A DNA stretch of 64,000 nucleotides from Gloeotrichia echinulata CP02 (GCA_038087035.1 CP051187.1:4531001-4595000); one strand, 5' to 3'. Positions 42,629 to 51,529 are shown, numbered from the stretch's first letter. Translations and numbers: made by a program. The notes: generated from the letters alone by a model not told the origin.

Positions 42629-42665
42629 CAGGGGACTGGGGACTGGGGACTGGGGACTGGGGACT
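42629..42665. repeat. Short STRR array, GGGACTG heptamer
   Basis: Five tandem copies of GGGACTG after the ferredoxin gene. Confidence 0.9.
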
Positions 42666-42775
42666 GGGTTACAAGTCTGATTGTGTCTAGGTTTTATCAT
42701 CAGTTAATGTCCTAAGCACTTTGGCGGTTGCTATATTTGATTCCTGAACAAGATTTGGGAGTGAAATCAAAAATA

Positions 42776-42869
42776 TTACAGCAATTTTCAGGCAATAATC
42801 ACAGATATTCGTAGGGGCGCAAGGCCTTGCGCCCCTACAGATTGATCTATTTACCCGAAGTTGCTGTAA
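42776..42869. repeat. MITE-like element, TTACAGC family, copy 2
   Basis: Inverted ends TTACAGCAATTTTCA / TTGCTGTAA around the palindrome GGGGCGCAAGGCCTTGCGCCCC. It ends ten bases from the glyA stop codon. Confidence 0.8.
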
Positions 42870-42879
42870 CTGCTCTTTC

Positions 42880-44163
42880 TCAAACTATGGCTGGTACGGG
42901 AATCTCTAGATGAGAGTATAGGGGGAAGCGATCGCACAATGCTGCTACCCTGCGCCGACAATCAGCAGCCACCTCAGAGGAATTTGGAGATAGCAAGCGA
43001 TCAGCTAGAATATTCCCAATTTCGCTAAATTCTGCCACTCCCAGTCCTCGTGTAGTCATGGCTGGAGAACCTATCCTCAAACCACTGGTCACAAATGGCG
43101 ACTGGGGATCAAAGGGGATCGTATTTTTGTTAGCGGTAATATTTACACCACTCACCAGCTGATCGGCTTGCTTACCAGTCAGTCCCACAGACCGTAAATC
43201 CACTAGCATTAAATGATTGTCAGTGCTATTTGATACTAGCTTTAATCCCCGATTTTGCAGTTGAGTTGCTAAGGAACGGGCATTTTCAATTACTTGGGCA
43301 GAATAATCTGTAAATTCAGGCTTGAGAGCTTCGCCAAAAGCTACTGCTTTCCCAGCAATGACGTGTTCCAATGGTCCGCCTTGACTACCGGGAAATACTG
43401 ATTTATCGAGCTTCTTACCCAGTTCTGCGTCGCCGGTCAAAATTAAACCACCACGTGGTCCACGCAGGGTTTTATGGGTAGTTGTTGTGACAACATGACA
43501 ATGAGGAATGGGGTCTGGGTGCAAACCACTGGCGACTAAACCAGCGATGTGGGCAATATCTGCTAACAAGTAAGCACCGACTTCATCAGCGATGCTGCGG
43601 AACTTGGCAAAGTCTATGATCCGGGGATAAGCCGAATAACCGCAAATCAGGAGCTTAGGACGCTCCCTTAGCGCCAGCTCCCGAATTTGGTCGTAGTCGA
43701 GTTGTTCTGTTTGTTGACTAACATTATAATGGCTAACTTGGAACCATTTACCCGACACATTCACCGGTGAACCGTGGGTGAGATGTCCGCCATGAGACAA
43801 ATCCATCCCCATGATTTTGTCTCCTGGTTCTAGCAGCGTCAGGAAGACGGCAAAATTCGCCTGAGCGCCAGAATGGGGTTGAACGTTGGCATGAGCAGCA
43901 CCAAACAGTTGTTTAGCACGGTCAATGGCTAACTGCTCTATTTTATCGATAAATTCACAACCGCCATAGTAGCGTTTACCTGGTAGCCCCTCGGCATATT
44001 TATTTGTGAGTACCGAACCTTGAGCCGCTAGGACAGCGGGTGAGGTAAAGTTTTCACTGGCAATCAACTCTAAGTGATCACGTTGACGCTGTAATTCGTC
44101 GTTAATCAACTCCGCGATCGCCGGATCACAGGAGTTAAGAAAGTCTTGGTTATTCCTAGTCAC
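42880..44163 (-). CDS. glyA: Serine hydroxymethyltransferase
   Basis: A protein of about 427 residues, PLP-dependent, interconverting serine and glycine and supplying methylene-tetrahydrofolate; also part of photorespiration. It has ELIASENFTSPAVLAAQGS, GKRYYGGCEFID, the PLP lysine in VTTTTHKTLRGPRGG, and GLRIGSPAMTTRGLG. The GTG at 44163 is the likely start: AAGGA lies at normal distance upstream and the protein begins (V/M)TRNNQDFLNSCDPAIAELI. The earlier in-frame ATG at 44208 would add 15 residues that do not fit the family. A tnpB element lies immediately upstream. Confidence 0.96.
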   Translation of the reverse strand: MTRNNQDFLNSCDPAIAELINDELQRQRDHLELIASENFTSPAVLAAQGSVLTNKYAEGLPGKRYYGGCEFIDKIEQLAIDRAKQLFGAAHANVQPHSGAQANFAVFLTLLEPGDKIMGMDLSHGGHLTHGSPVNVSGKWFQVSHYNVSQQTEQLDYDQIRELALRERPKLLICGYSAYPRIIDFAKFRSIADEVGAYLLADIAHIAGLVASGLHPDPIPHCHVVTTTTHKTLRGPRGGLILTGDAELGKKLDKSVFPGSQGGPLEHVIAGKAVAFGEALKPEFTDYSAQVIENARSLATQLQNRGLKLVSNSTDNHLMLVDLRSVGLTGKQADQLVSGVNITANKNTIPFDPQSPFVTSGLRIGSPAMTTRGLGVAEFSEIGNILADRLLSPNSSEVAADCRRRVAALCDRFPLYSHLEIPVPAIV

Positions 44164-44356
44164 TTTAGCTATCCTTATAAAAATTGGCAAGATTGTGGAT
44201 TCAGGCATTGTGGCCTGTTTCCGTAAGCTTCCACTGTTAAGATTATATATTTTAACTATTCACCGTAAGTCCCCCACTGAATTTTGTACTCAAAATCAGT
44301 GGCGGGATATAAGGTGGCGATTGACGAATTGACTGACATCCCTGATTGAACGTAGT

Positions 44357-44560
44357 TCAATCAGGGATGTTAGTCGTTGGCGTTGGCAAAGCCTCTCGTA
44401 GAGAAGCCTCAAGAAGAGATGAGGAATGAGCATTTTGCCTAAAAGAATCTATCCAGTCCTCAATCACAGCCGTGATACTCTTCTCTTTTGATGCTGCATA
44501 AATCTGCAAAGCATACATTCTTTTTGCACTAAGCCTCAAACTTAGTCTTTTTTCTTTCAT
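44357..44560 (-). CDS. Small ribbon-helix-helix protein in tnpB element
   Basis: A 67-residue protein that fits the ribbon-helix-helix pattern: KRLSLRLSAKRMYALQIYA, then SKEKSITAVIEDWIDSF. It is read divergently from tnpB with about 55 bases between the two start codons, so both promoters share one small region it could bind. Its last codons run into the inner left-end hairpin. It could be an autorepressor controlling tnpB or an accessory transposition factor. It might also be a captured antitoxin-like gene, but no toxin gene is present. Confidence 0.65.
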   Translation of the reverse strand: MKEKRLSLRLSAKRMYALQIYAASKEKSITAVIEDWIDSFRQNAHSSSLLEASLREALPTPTTNIPD

Positions 44561-44616
44561 ATTGGGTGGTTAAACGCTACCCATTCATGTTAGCATACAG
44601 GCAAGGAGGGGAAAAA

Positions 44617-45795
44617 ATGAAAACTTCGCACCAATACCGATTACGCCCCACAAAACAACAAGCTGTTCAATTTGATAGGTGGCTAGATATGCTACGCTGC
44701 CAGTACAACTATCTGTTGGCGGATCGGTTCCGTTGGTATGAAGAAAATCGATGTTCAATAAACTCCTGCTCTTTATTCGTTTGTTATCTACCAGATTTAC
44801 GAAATAACCCTACATACAATAGTCAACAAGACTCTTTACCACAACTAAAGAAAGACCGCCCCTGGTACAAAGAGCTTCACTCTCAGGTGTTGCAAAATGC
44901 AGCTAAACGAGTAGAGTTAGCCTTAGATAGATTTCTTAGTGGTGACTGTAATGGCAAACGGAGTGGAAGACCAAGATTCAAAGGGGCGAATCAATACAAA
45001 ACTTTTACTTATGCAAAAGTCAAAAGTGATTGTATTGAGAATGGTTTTATAACCCTGCCTAAGTTTGGAAAAGTAAGGTTGGTACAACATCGTACTATCC
45101 CTGACGGTTTCAAAATAAAAACGTGTTCTATTACTAAAAAATCTGATGGTTATTATGTAACTCTAAGCCTCGAAGATAATACTGTGCCTACAATTAAAAC
45201 AGATTTAAATCCTGATTCAATAACAGGTATTGACGTTGGGCTAAAAGAATTCTTGACAACTTCCGATAATGAAGTTGTTGCCATTCCGCAGTATTATCGC
45301 AAGTCTCAAAAACGGTTGCGGGTTATTCAAAAACGAGTATCACGCCGCCAAAAAGGTAGTAAGCGCAGACAGAAAGCTGTCAAACAATTAGGAAGGCAAC
45401 ACAAAAAAGTTGCTGATAAACGCAAAGACTTTCATTTCAAAACCGCTAACAATCTGTTGAAAAAATATGATGTTGTAGCGGTTGAAGATTTGAACGTAAA
45501 AGGACTTGCACGAACACGACTAGCTAAGTCTGTACTAGATGCCGGATGGTCAAGCTTTCTGTCAATACTAAAAAACAAAGCTGCGAACGCTGGTTTATTA
45601 GTTGTCCCAGTCAAAGCATCAGGTACTAGTCAAGATTGTTCTAGCTGTGGTGTCGAGGTTCCCAAGAAACTGCATATCCGGTGGCACGACTGTCCTAATT
45701 GTGGGTGCAGTTTAGATCGCGATCACAACGCCGCGATAAATATAAGAAAAAGGGCGGAGGGTCATCCCGTTCTCAAAAAGCCAAGAGCCTCCTAA
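44617..45795 (+). CDS. tnpB: TnpB RNA-guided nuclease, intact
   Basis: A protein of about 392 residues. Catalytic residues are visible: Asp in ITGIDVGLKEFLTTS, Glu in VVAVEDLNVKGLA and Asp in SLDRDHNAAINI. The zinc finger is complete (CSSCGVEVPKK, then CPNCGCS). A basic segment (RVSRRQKGSKRRQKAVK) probably contacts RNA. The start is the ATG at 44617, with AAGGAGGGG just upstream, rather than the in-frame codon at 44566. It differs clearly from the other two tnpB genes here, so it comes from another lineage. Its guide RNA is expected to run off the 3' end into the right end near 45862. Confidence 0.95.
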   Translation: MKTSHQYRLRPTKQQAVQFDRWLDMLRCQYNYLLADRFRWYEENRCSINSCSLFVCYLPDLRNNPTYNSQQDSLPQLKKDRPWYKELHSQVLQNAAKRVELALDRFLSGDCNGKRSGRPRFKGANQYKTFTYAKVKSDCIENGFITLPKFGKVRLVQHRTIPDGFKIKTCSITKKSDGYYVTLSLEDNTVPTIKTDLNPDSITGIDVGLKEFLTTSDNEVVAIPQYYRKSQKRLRVIQKRVSRRQKGSKRRQKAVKQLGRQHKKVADKRKDFHFKTANNLLKKYDVVAVEDLNVKGLARTRLAKSVLDAGWSSFLSILKNKAANAGLLVVPVKASGTSQDCSSCGVEVPKKLHIRWHDCPNCGCSLDRDHNAAINIRKRAEGHPVLKKPRAS

Positions 45796-45855
45796 GCGTT
45801 AGCCGGATTGTCTTGGAAGCCCCCACTGAAACGGTACTCCGTTCAGTGGTGGGAG

Positions 45856-46044
45856 ATGTCACTGGACGATCAAATTCTTGCCCCTAAGCAGGTTTGTCAG
45901 TCTTGTTTGCTAGCAGATCACAGCGGTCAACCCCGATGGAATCAAGGTCAACTGCGCTGCGCTCAACAAGTACGTAAACTCTCTGAACAGCAACCAGAGC
46001 AATATGAATGTATTATGGGTTTTCGTATCGCCCATATAGAATAA
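45856..46044 (+). CDS. Small conserved cysteine protein, start supplied by transposon
   Basis: A protein of about 62 residues, with VCQSCLLADHSGQPRWNQGQ, a second cysteine (LRCAQQVRKL) and the ending YECIMGFRIAHIE. It resembles a small protein I believe is widespread in cyanobacteria, with a CxxC pair that could bind metal. The only upstream ATG in frame (45856) belongs to the transposon's right end (GGGAGATGTCAC). The original start and leader therefore seem to have been replaced by the insertion. GGGAG is too close to the ATG for a good ribosome-binding site. The gene may be weakly expressed or dead. Confidence 0.55.
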   Translation: MSLDDQILAPKQVCQSCLLADHSGQPRWNQGQLRCAQQVRKLSEQQPEQYECIMGFRIAHIE

Positions 46045-46126
46045 TGTTGATTTACTAGCCAGACCGAGCAGTTGCGTTATCCTAGGCTCAAGTAGCTGTT
46101 GAAATTTAGCCACAGGAGAACGCACG

Positions 46127-46606
46127 ATGACTTGGCGCGGGTCTACAACTGTTTGGGACCGGATTCTTGCTTGCTTACCTTATTTGCTTCCTTTAATTGA
46201 TGGGCTAGTATTCGGTTATATGTCTTTGTTGAAACAATTCCCGGCACTACAAGTGTTACTTCTGCCTCTTAGTCCGGTCATCCAAATTTACGGTGCATTA
46301 GGACAATTGGGTCAACTGCTTGTTTTCTTTGCCTTGTTTTTTTTAGTGGTAAGAAACGACAAAATAATTCATTTTATTCGGTTTAATACCATGCAGGCAA
46401 TCCTTTTAGACATCATTGTGTTTCTGGGAAGCATAATTTTGCGGATTGTAGCACTCCCTCGTGTAGATTTTGCAGTTGAAACAGTAGCAAGTACCATCTT
46501 TCTAGGTATCGTGGCTGCAGTTGCGTATTCGACGATCCAGTCCCTGATGGGGCGTTATGCAGAAATTCCGGCAATTTCTGAGGCTGTTTATATGCAAGTT
46601 CGCTAG
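46127..46606 (+). CDS. Tic20-family membrane protein
   Basis: A 159-residue protein with four predicted helices (around residues 14-32, 45-80, 95-112 and 120-140). It has the family features DRILACLPYLLPLIDGL, FFLVVRNDKIIHFIRFNTMQAIL and YSTIQSLMGRYAEIPAISEAVYMQVR. Tic20 is the cyanobacterial relative of the chloroplast inner-envelope import channel; its cyanobacterial role is not settled. CACAGGAG lies about 10 bases before the ATG. Its stop codon overlaps that of the convergent FAH-family gene. Confidence 0.92.
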   Translation: MTWRGSTTVWDRILACLPYLLPLIDGLVFGYMSLLKQFPALQVLLLPLSPVIQIYGALGQLGQLLVFFALFFLVVRNDKIIHFIRFNTMQAILLDIIVFLGSIILRIVALPRVDFAVETVASTIFLGIVAAVAYSTIQSLMGRYAEIPAISEAVYMQVR

Positions 46607-47382
46607 GGGTTACGGGCTACTACGGTGTTTTCTAGGCGACCAATGCCTTCTATTTCTACACGGACGCGATCGCCTAGATGTAATGGACCGACACCCATTG
46701 GCGTACCTGTTAGCACTACATCGCCTGGTAGCAGGGTCATCACCTGACTAATATAGGACACCAAAAAGTCAGGAGCAAACACCATTTCATCGATACAGGC
46801 TGATTGTACTGGCTTGGTGTCGTCATTCACAAACGTTTGTAGTCTGGCTCCAGGATTTAATTCTCTGACGATCCAAGGACCCAAGGGGCAAAATGTATCA
46901 AAACCCTTGGCTCTTGTCCATTGACCATCCTTTTTTTGTAAATCCCGTGCTGTTACGTCATTGGCGATAGTATAACCCCAAATTTTAGTTTGGGCTTCTG
47001 CTGGTTTACAGTCAACGGTGCGATCGCCAATTATTAATGCTAACTCTCCTTCGTAGTCTACTCTCTGGGACAGGGCAGGATACTTAATTTCCATCTCCGA
47101 AGCAATGATGGAGGTGGGTGGCTTGAAAAAGATCAGTGGCTCACTAGGTACAGATGTACCCATTTCCGCCGCATGATCTGCATAATTTTTGCCCACAGCC
47201 ACAATTTTTGAGGGAGCGCAGGGAGCCAAAATTTGATAATTCTCTGGCTCCAATATGACATCAGTTGCTTGCCCTTGCAACCAGGGTGGAGCATCTAGCA
47301 CCTGGACATTCAGGGATAGTTGTAGTAACCCGTAGTAAATCTGTCCTTCTTGATTTTGAACTCGCACATAGCGCTGCGCCAT
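46603..47382 (-). CDS. Fumarylacetoacetate hydrolase-family protein
   Basis: A 259-residue FAH-superfamily enzyme. It has IVAVGKNYADHAAEMG, the metal-binding VDYEGELALIIG (paired acidic residues), GYTIANDVTARDLQKKDGQW, KGFDTFCPLGPWIV and VVLTGTPMGVGPLHLGD. Members include acylpyruvases, oxaloacetate decarboxylases and tyrosine-pathway hydrolases, so the exact substrate is uncertain. The length is typical of the short single-domain group. It converges on the Tic20 gene: their stops overlap in the palindrome CTAG. Confidence 0.92.
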   Translation of the reverse strand: MAQRYVRVQNQEGQIYYGLLQLSLNVQVLDAPPWLQGQATDVILEPENYQILAPCAPSKIVAVGKNYADHAAEMGTSVPSEPLIFFKPPTSIIASEMEIKYPALSQRVDYEGELALIIGDRTVDCKPAEAQTKIWGYTIANDVTARDLQKKDGQWTRAKGFDTFCPLGPWIVRELNPGARLQTFVNDDTKPVQSACIDEMVFAPDFLVSYISQVMTLLPGDVVLTGTPMGVGPLHLGDRVRVEIEGIGRLENTVVARNP

Positions 47383-47824
47383 AACCTTGATTAATATCCT
47401 TTTGGATGCGATGAAAAGCTGTTAATTGGTAGGAATCGTTGGTCAGCTTTTTTGAGAACTCAACAGAGCCAACGGTGAACGGTCAAGCAATACCCGGATT
47501 TTAGATTTGCGATTTGGGATTGACGGTCAACCCAAGCTTTTACAAGTCCCCGCTAGAACGCCTAAGCGGTTAGATGCTGGTCTTTGACTGGTTCTTTGGC
47601 GTTGGTCACACTAAGACCACATCATACGCCTGATAAGTGTAAATCCCCTGGAACTGATTTAAGATCCCGAACTTTGGCAGATTTGGCTAATGATTTTAAT
47701 TTAAAACTGGTAAGATTATAATTCCTTGTTGCTTCAGATGTTGATTCGTACTGGTATTGTCAATCACAATACATGTATTAATTAATACTCAGCAACCTTT
47801 TTGTCCAAAAGGAGACTCAAAACC
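47383..47824. other. Intergenic region upstream of rpsF
   Basis: It contains the short dispersed word shared with 17788-17822 (47484-47517). The 47700-47800 stretch is AT-rich and likely carries the rpsF leader and promoter. No gene or structured RNA is recognised. Confidence 0.5.
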
Positions 47825-48151
47825 ATGTCGATAGTTTACGAAACAATGTTTATCCTCCGCCCAGATCTAGGAGATGAACAAGTAGAGCAAGCAATTACAA
47901 AATACCAGAACTTGCTCCGAGACCAAGGTGTTGAAGATATCCAAATTCAAAATCGTGGTAAGCGTCGTCTGGCTTATGAAATTAAAAGGCACCGCGATGG
48001 CATCTACATTCAGTTCAACTATACAGGTCCGGGAACTGCTATTGCTATCTTGGAACGCGCTATGCGTTTGAGCGAAGAAGTAATTCGCTATCTGACTGTT
48101 AAGCAAGATGTCCATGAGGAAAAAGCCGAGCCAGTCGCTGTGACTGCTTAG
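47825..48151 (+). CDS. rpsF: 30S ribosomal protein S6
   Basis: A 108-residue ribosomal protein S6 (YETMFILRPDLGDEQVE, IQIQNRGKRRLAYEIKRHRDGIY, AILERAMRLSEEVIRYLTVK). It binds 16S rRNA with S18. The ATG at 47825 is preceded by AAGGAGA at about 10 bases, so the longer in-frame version from 47801 is rejected. As is common in cyanobacteria, no rpsR follows here. Confidence 0.97.
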   Translation: MSIVYETMFILRPDLGDEQVEQAITKYQNLLRDQGVEDIQIQNRGKRRLAYEIKRHRDGIYIQFNYTGPGTAIAILERAMRLSEEVIRYLTVKQDVHEEKAEPVAVTA

Positions 48152-48169
48152 GTCAAGTTCTGAGTTTAG

Positions 48170-48232
48170 TAGGGTGCGTCAGCTTTTAGCAGTTGGTAAT
48201 TCTCAACAGATTTTTGAGTCTGACCCACCCTA
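48170..48232. repeat. Palindromic dispersed repeat, GTGCGTCAG family
   Basis: GTAGGGTGCGTCAG ... CTGACCCACCCTAC. It is the third member of the family at 3875 and 23981, just after rpsF. Confidence 0.6.
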
Positions 48233-48265
48233 CAAGATATGTTGAGTAAGTAGACCGGCACTTTT

Positions 48266-48288
48266 GGGGTTTAGCAATGCTAAACCCC
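48266..48288. repeat. Perfect hairpin GGGGTTTAGC/GCTAAACCCC
   Basis: A ten-pair stem with a three-base loop, about 115 bases after rpsF. There is no T-run after it, so it may be a repeat palindrome rather than a terminator. The rest of the gap to 48613 shows no gene. Confidence 0.6.
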
Positions 48289-48613
48289 TACGACAAATAT
48301 TATTTGTAAGTATGCATATTTTGTATTTTGTGTCAATGAGTAATTTCGATAGATACGCTTAAACGCATCTAAAAGACATAAAAAACTCCATCCCCTTGTG
48401 GGTGAAGTTTCCCGCTAACTTTCAATAAATCAATCAAAATCACACTCTTGAACAGCAATTCAGATCATATGTGAAAATTTACTAAAAATTTTCCTTTTTC
48501 TTTTCTCCTGATTTGGCTAGGGGATGCTAAATTAACAATTACTTGCCAAAGGCAGTACTACTACGGTTATACCTAAACGTGGACAAGATTCTGAATGGGA
48601 GCTGCAAGCCACT

Positions 48614-49174
48614 GTGAGCCAATCTGACACACCCAACATCGAAGCTCTCTCGACGGAAGTGTCGCAACTGCGCCAAGAGTTGCAACTTCGCGATCAATTA
48701 GTACAACAGCTATCGCAAGAACTCTTCCGCTTGGTGAAGGGTAATACGAATTTTCTCCCGCAACAAGCGCAGCCTGAGCATGATCTAAGTCAGCTACAGG
48801 CTTTACAAGAACAACTAGAGGCTGTTGAGCAGCAGGTAATATTCTACCAAGAGCAAATTACAACTCGTGATGCCGAAATTTACCAATTACGGCAGTCAGT
48901 GCAAGAATTAAGCGATCGCAGTCGGATGTTGGAGCAAGTAGTACAAGAGTTACCTCAAATTTACCGTCGTAAGTTTGAGGAGCGGATGGCTCCAGTTAGA
49001 GACAAGGTAGCCATGCTCCAGCGAGAAAATCGCCAACTCCAAGCAGAACTGCAAAGTGTCAGTTACCGATTAGCACTGAAAACCCGCACTGCTAGTCATG
49101 GTGGTATTGATTTACCGAACTTTCCCCGACCAGTATCGGAACAAACTAATATCACTACTGTGCCAAATGCCTAA
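48614..49174 (+). CDS. Coiled-coil protein, unknown function
   Basis: A 186-residue, mainly helical protein. Three long heptad-rich segments (about residues 10-45, 58-115 and 125-155: VSQLRQELQLRDQLVQQLSQ, LQALQEQLEAVEQQ, KVAMLQRENRQLQAELQSV) predict a dimeric coiled coil. The C-terminus is a short unstructured tail. The start is GTG at 48614. No ATG in this frame precedes it before a stop, and only a weak ribosome-binding site is seen. Function is unknown; it may be a structural or scaffold protein. Confidence 0.75.
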   Translation: MSQSDTPNIEALSTEVSQLRQELQLRDQLVQQLSQELFRLVKGNTNFLPQQAQPEHDLSQLQALQEQLEAVEQQVIFYQEQITTRDAEIYQLRQSVQELSDRSRMLEQVVQELPQIYRRKFEERMAPVRDKVAMLQRENRQLQAELQSVSYRLALKTRTASHGGIDLPNFPRPVSEQTNITTVPNA

Positions 49175-49235
49175 ATTTGGCAGAATGGCAGCACAGAGAT
49201 ACATTTTTTTAGTACATTGTTTTAGAGTAATCTTC

Positions 49236-49285
49236 TAGTCAGGTATTTGCCGGACTTCCACGGACATTTATTGACAAACCGCACC
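49236..49285. repeat. Dispersed repeat, copy also at 38187
   Basis: The same sequence as 38187-38235. It lies about 150 bases upstream of the broken tnpB gene and could mark the left end of that element, though this is not proven. Confidence 0.55.
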
Positions 49286-49429
49286 AAAAACCGTCCACAG
49301 GAATGGTGCAGACCCTACGCGCTCGATTGGCTCTGTCACCACATGTTTCAAGAAAATTTACATAAACCTTCTAGACCCACCTGTACTATTTATGTGATGA
49401 TTTGAAAAGCTTGCCTTACAAGTAAATTT

Positions 49430-50536
49430 GTGTTACTGACTTCTATCAAAACCAAGTTAAAATTGACTGCCGACCAGAAAATTCTGATGTCAAAACACGC
49501 TGGCATATCCCGATTTACATACAATTGGGGACTCGCGACATGGCAAGCATTGTATCAATCTGGATATCAACCCAATCACTTGATTTTGAAAAAGTTCTTT
49601 AATAATCAAATCAAGCCGGTTTTGACTTGGATTAAAGAACCAGGTATTTGTCAAAAAATCACAGAATTTGCTTTTGATAATTTAGGTAAAGCTTTTAAGA
49701 ACTTCTTTTCTAAACGAGCAGACTATCCCAAGTTCAAAAGAAAAGGGAGAAATGAGAGTTTTACAATTAATGCGGGTGGTAAACCAATAAATATCGGTGG
49801 TAAACGCATTAAATTACCAACGATTGGCTGGGTTTCAACTTATGAATCTTTGCCTCATACCACAACCACAAAGGTTACTATATCTCAATCAGCGGCAGAT
49901 TGGTACATTTCTTGTTCTTATGAAATAGAACCAGACATCACCAAAAAAGAACATGATTATGTTGGGGTTGATTTAGGGATAAAAACCTTAGCTACTTTAT
50001 CAACAGGAGTGATTTTTGTTAATCCGAAAGCTTTAAAAAGAGCCAGGAGGAAGTTAACAAGATTACAACGTCAACTTACAAGGAAAATCAAGGGGAGTAA
50101 TCGTTACAAAAAACAAAAGTTGAGAATATCTAAACTGCATCGACGTATTACTAATATACGCAAAGATGCGACTCATAAAGCAACTACATTTATCTGCAAA
50201 AACCACGCAGTAGTAGCTTTGGAGGATTTGAATACTTCAGGGATGTTGAAAAATCATAAATTAGCCGGTGCTGTCAGCGATGCTAATTTTTATGAATTCC
50301 GCAGACAAGTAGAATATAAAGTAATTAGATATGGTGGAACTGTCGTATTTGTGGATAGATTTTACCCATCTAGTAAAACTTGTGCAAATTGTGGAGAAAT
50401 TCAAGAAATTAGTTGATCACAGCGGGTTTACGAGTGTAAAAGATGTCAGCATACCGAAGACCGAGATTTAAATGCGTCTAAAAATCTCGAAAAATATGCA
50501 CGGTTGGCTCAACCGTGTCTGGACGTTAAGGGATAA
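49430..50536 (+). pseudogene. tnpB: TnpB gene broken by one in-frame stop
   Basis: A TnpB frame with Asp in YVGVDLGIKTLATLS and Glu in VVALEDLNTSGML. It is interrupted by TGA at 50414-50416 in the zinc-finger region (CANCGEIQEIS, stop). Translation continues in the same frame for 40 codons (SQRVYECKRCQH, TEDRDLNASKNLEKYARL) to TAA at 50534. The stop removes the second zinc pair and the third catalytic aspartate. A single TTA-to-TGA type change (two bases), or a one-base change from another codon, would explain it. The start is GTG at 49430. The short 328-residue product should lack nuclease activity. Confidence 0.88.
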
Positions 50537-50600
50537 CTGCTCCCATGCTCCCGTTGAAACGTCAAGTAATGTCTGGATTTGTCCAGATTTTATGTAGCAG
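50537..50600 (+). mobile_element. Right end of the broken tnpB element
   Basis: A conserved right-end block (CTCCCATGCTCCCGTTGAAA, TGTCTGG, TTTGTCCAGA, TAGCAG) shared with the solo remnant at 36737-36859. The shared block defines the boundary at about 50600. Confidence 0.75.
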
Positions 50601-50719
50601 CAAAGGAAGGGTCAAGCCAAAATCTAACATTGATTGAGCATGGTGAGGATATAGGGGAAATTGTTAAGAACTGCTAACATTGCTTGACCTCACCATACAT
50701 TATTCGGTCAAATGATACT

Positions 50720-51073
50720 TCAGCCTGCTAGAACCAAACTGCGATTATTAACTTTAGCCAAGATGTCGTCGTAAGTCTTAAAAATTTCAAACACTGAGTC
50801 TAGTTGGGTGAGTTCCAAAAGCAAGCGCACAGGGGCTTGCACATTGCAAAGAACCAAGCGGCAACCACTTTGACGTGCAGCTTTTAATCCTTTGACTAGG
50901 GGCACTAAACCAGAGCTATCCATGAAATCCACCCCTGCCAAATCAATCACCCAGAGTTGATGAGGCTTGGGTATTATTGCTGCCATCTCATCGCTTAAAG
51001 CTGTACCACCGTGCAAGTCTATTCTGCCTTGGGGCTTGAACAAAATTACTTGTACTTCTTGTGTAAGAGTCAT
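50720..51073 (-). CDS. STAS-domain anti-anti-sigma factor-like protein
   Basis: A 117-residue single STAS domain. The strand LWVIDLAGVDFMDSSGLVPL contains the conserved serine of the DSSG motif that is phosphorylated in SpoIIAA-type proteins. The protein begins with a strand (EVQVILFKPQGRIDLHGG) and ends with the helix LTQLDSVFEIFKTYDDIL. It probably takes part in partner switching with a serine kinase and phosphatase. Neither is encoded nearby. Confidence 0.92.
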   Translation of the reverse strand: MTLTQEVQVILFKPQGRIDLHGGTALSDEMAAIIPKPHQLWVIDLAGVDFMDSSGLVPLVKGLKAARQSGCRLVLCNVQAPVRLLLELTQLDSVFEIFKTYDDILAKVNNRSLVLAG

Positions 51074-51529
51074 AAATTTAACTGGGTAGCCGAAAGGTTA
51101 TCACAAAAAACAAAAAATTGACATCAATACCGCTTTGCTTTCAACTGCCAAACGGCTATTATATCCCGAAAACTCGGGATTGACAGCAGTGGATCTGCGA
51201 CAAGATTTTTCGGTATTCATGCCGTATAATTTGTCTTAACTTAACTCAATATAGGCATAACCACCAGACAATTTCCGTAGCCTACGTATCTTTTACAAAA
51301 TTTTTATATTTTTTGGGGTTTAGATAAACTTTTGATAAATAGATTATACTTTCTTTAATTACCTATGTATTTGTGGTAGTAATAACTAGAAAAATTTTCA
51401 ACCCTCAAGAGCCGATAATTACTATAAACTAAAGATTACAGGCTCCCCTTAGTGGTTTGATTGACACCCTACCCACAAAAGAGCAAAGATGATAGTACAA
51501 GTAAAAATTTGTAAAGGCGGCGGTGCGGG
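51074..51529. other. Intergenic region, no gene seen
   Basis: AT-rich DNA between divergent genes. It should carry promoters for both the STAS and DedA genes. No repeat family of the window is present and no small gene is supported. Confidence 0.55.

Larger units (their letters stand above)
44267..45862. mobile_element. tnpB transposon with accessory RHH gene (IS200/IS605 type)
   Basis: The left-end hairpin at 44271-44306 (CCCCCACTGAATTTTG / CAAAATCAGTGGCGGG) and the right-end hairpin at 45820-45852 (CCCCACTGAA / TTCAGTGGTGGG) share the CCCCACTGA stem. They enclose tnpB and a small divergent gene. A second left-end hairpin is at 44334-44372 (GACATCCCTGATTGAA / TTCAATCAGGGATGTT). No tnpA is present. 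The outer boundaries are good to about 10-30 bases. Confidence 0.8.

Noticed and set aside
44290..44375. Possible riboswitch or attenuator upstream of glyA from strong hairpins
   Set aside because: The hairpins match the left-end structure of the tnpB element and pair in sequence with its right-end hairpin, so they are transposon ends.
47520..47650. Possible tRNA-like fold upstream of rpsF
   Set aside because: Short complementary words are present, but no complete acceptor, anticodon and T-arm arrangement could be built.
48269..48288. rpsF terminator
   Set aside because: The hairpin is perfect but lacks a T-run and lies over 110 bases from the stop, so it is listed as a palindrome only.
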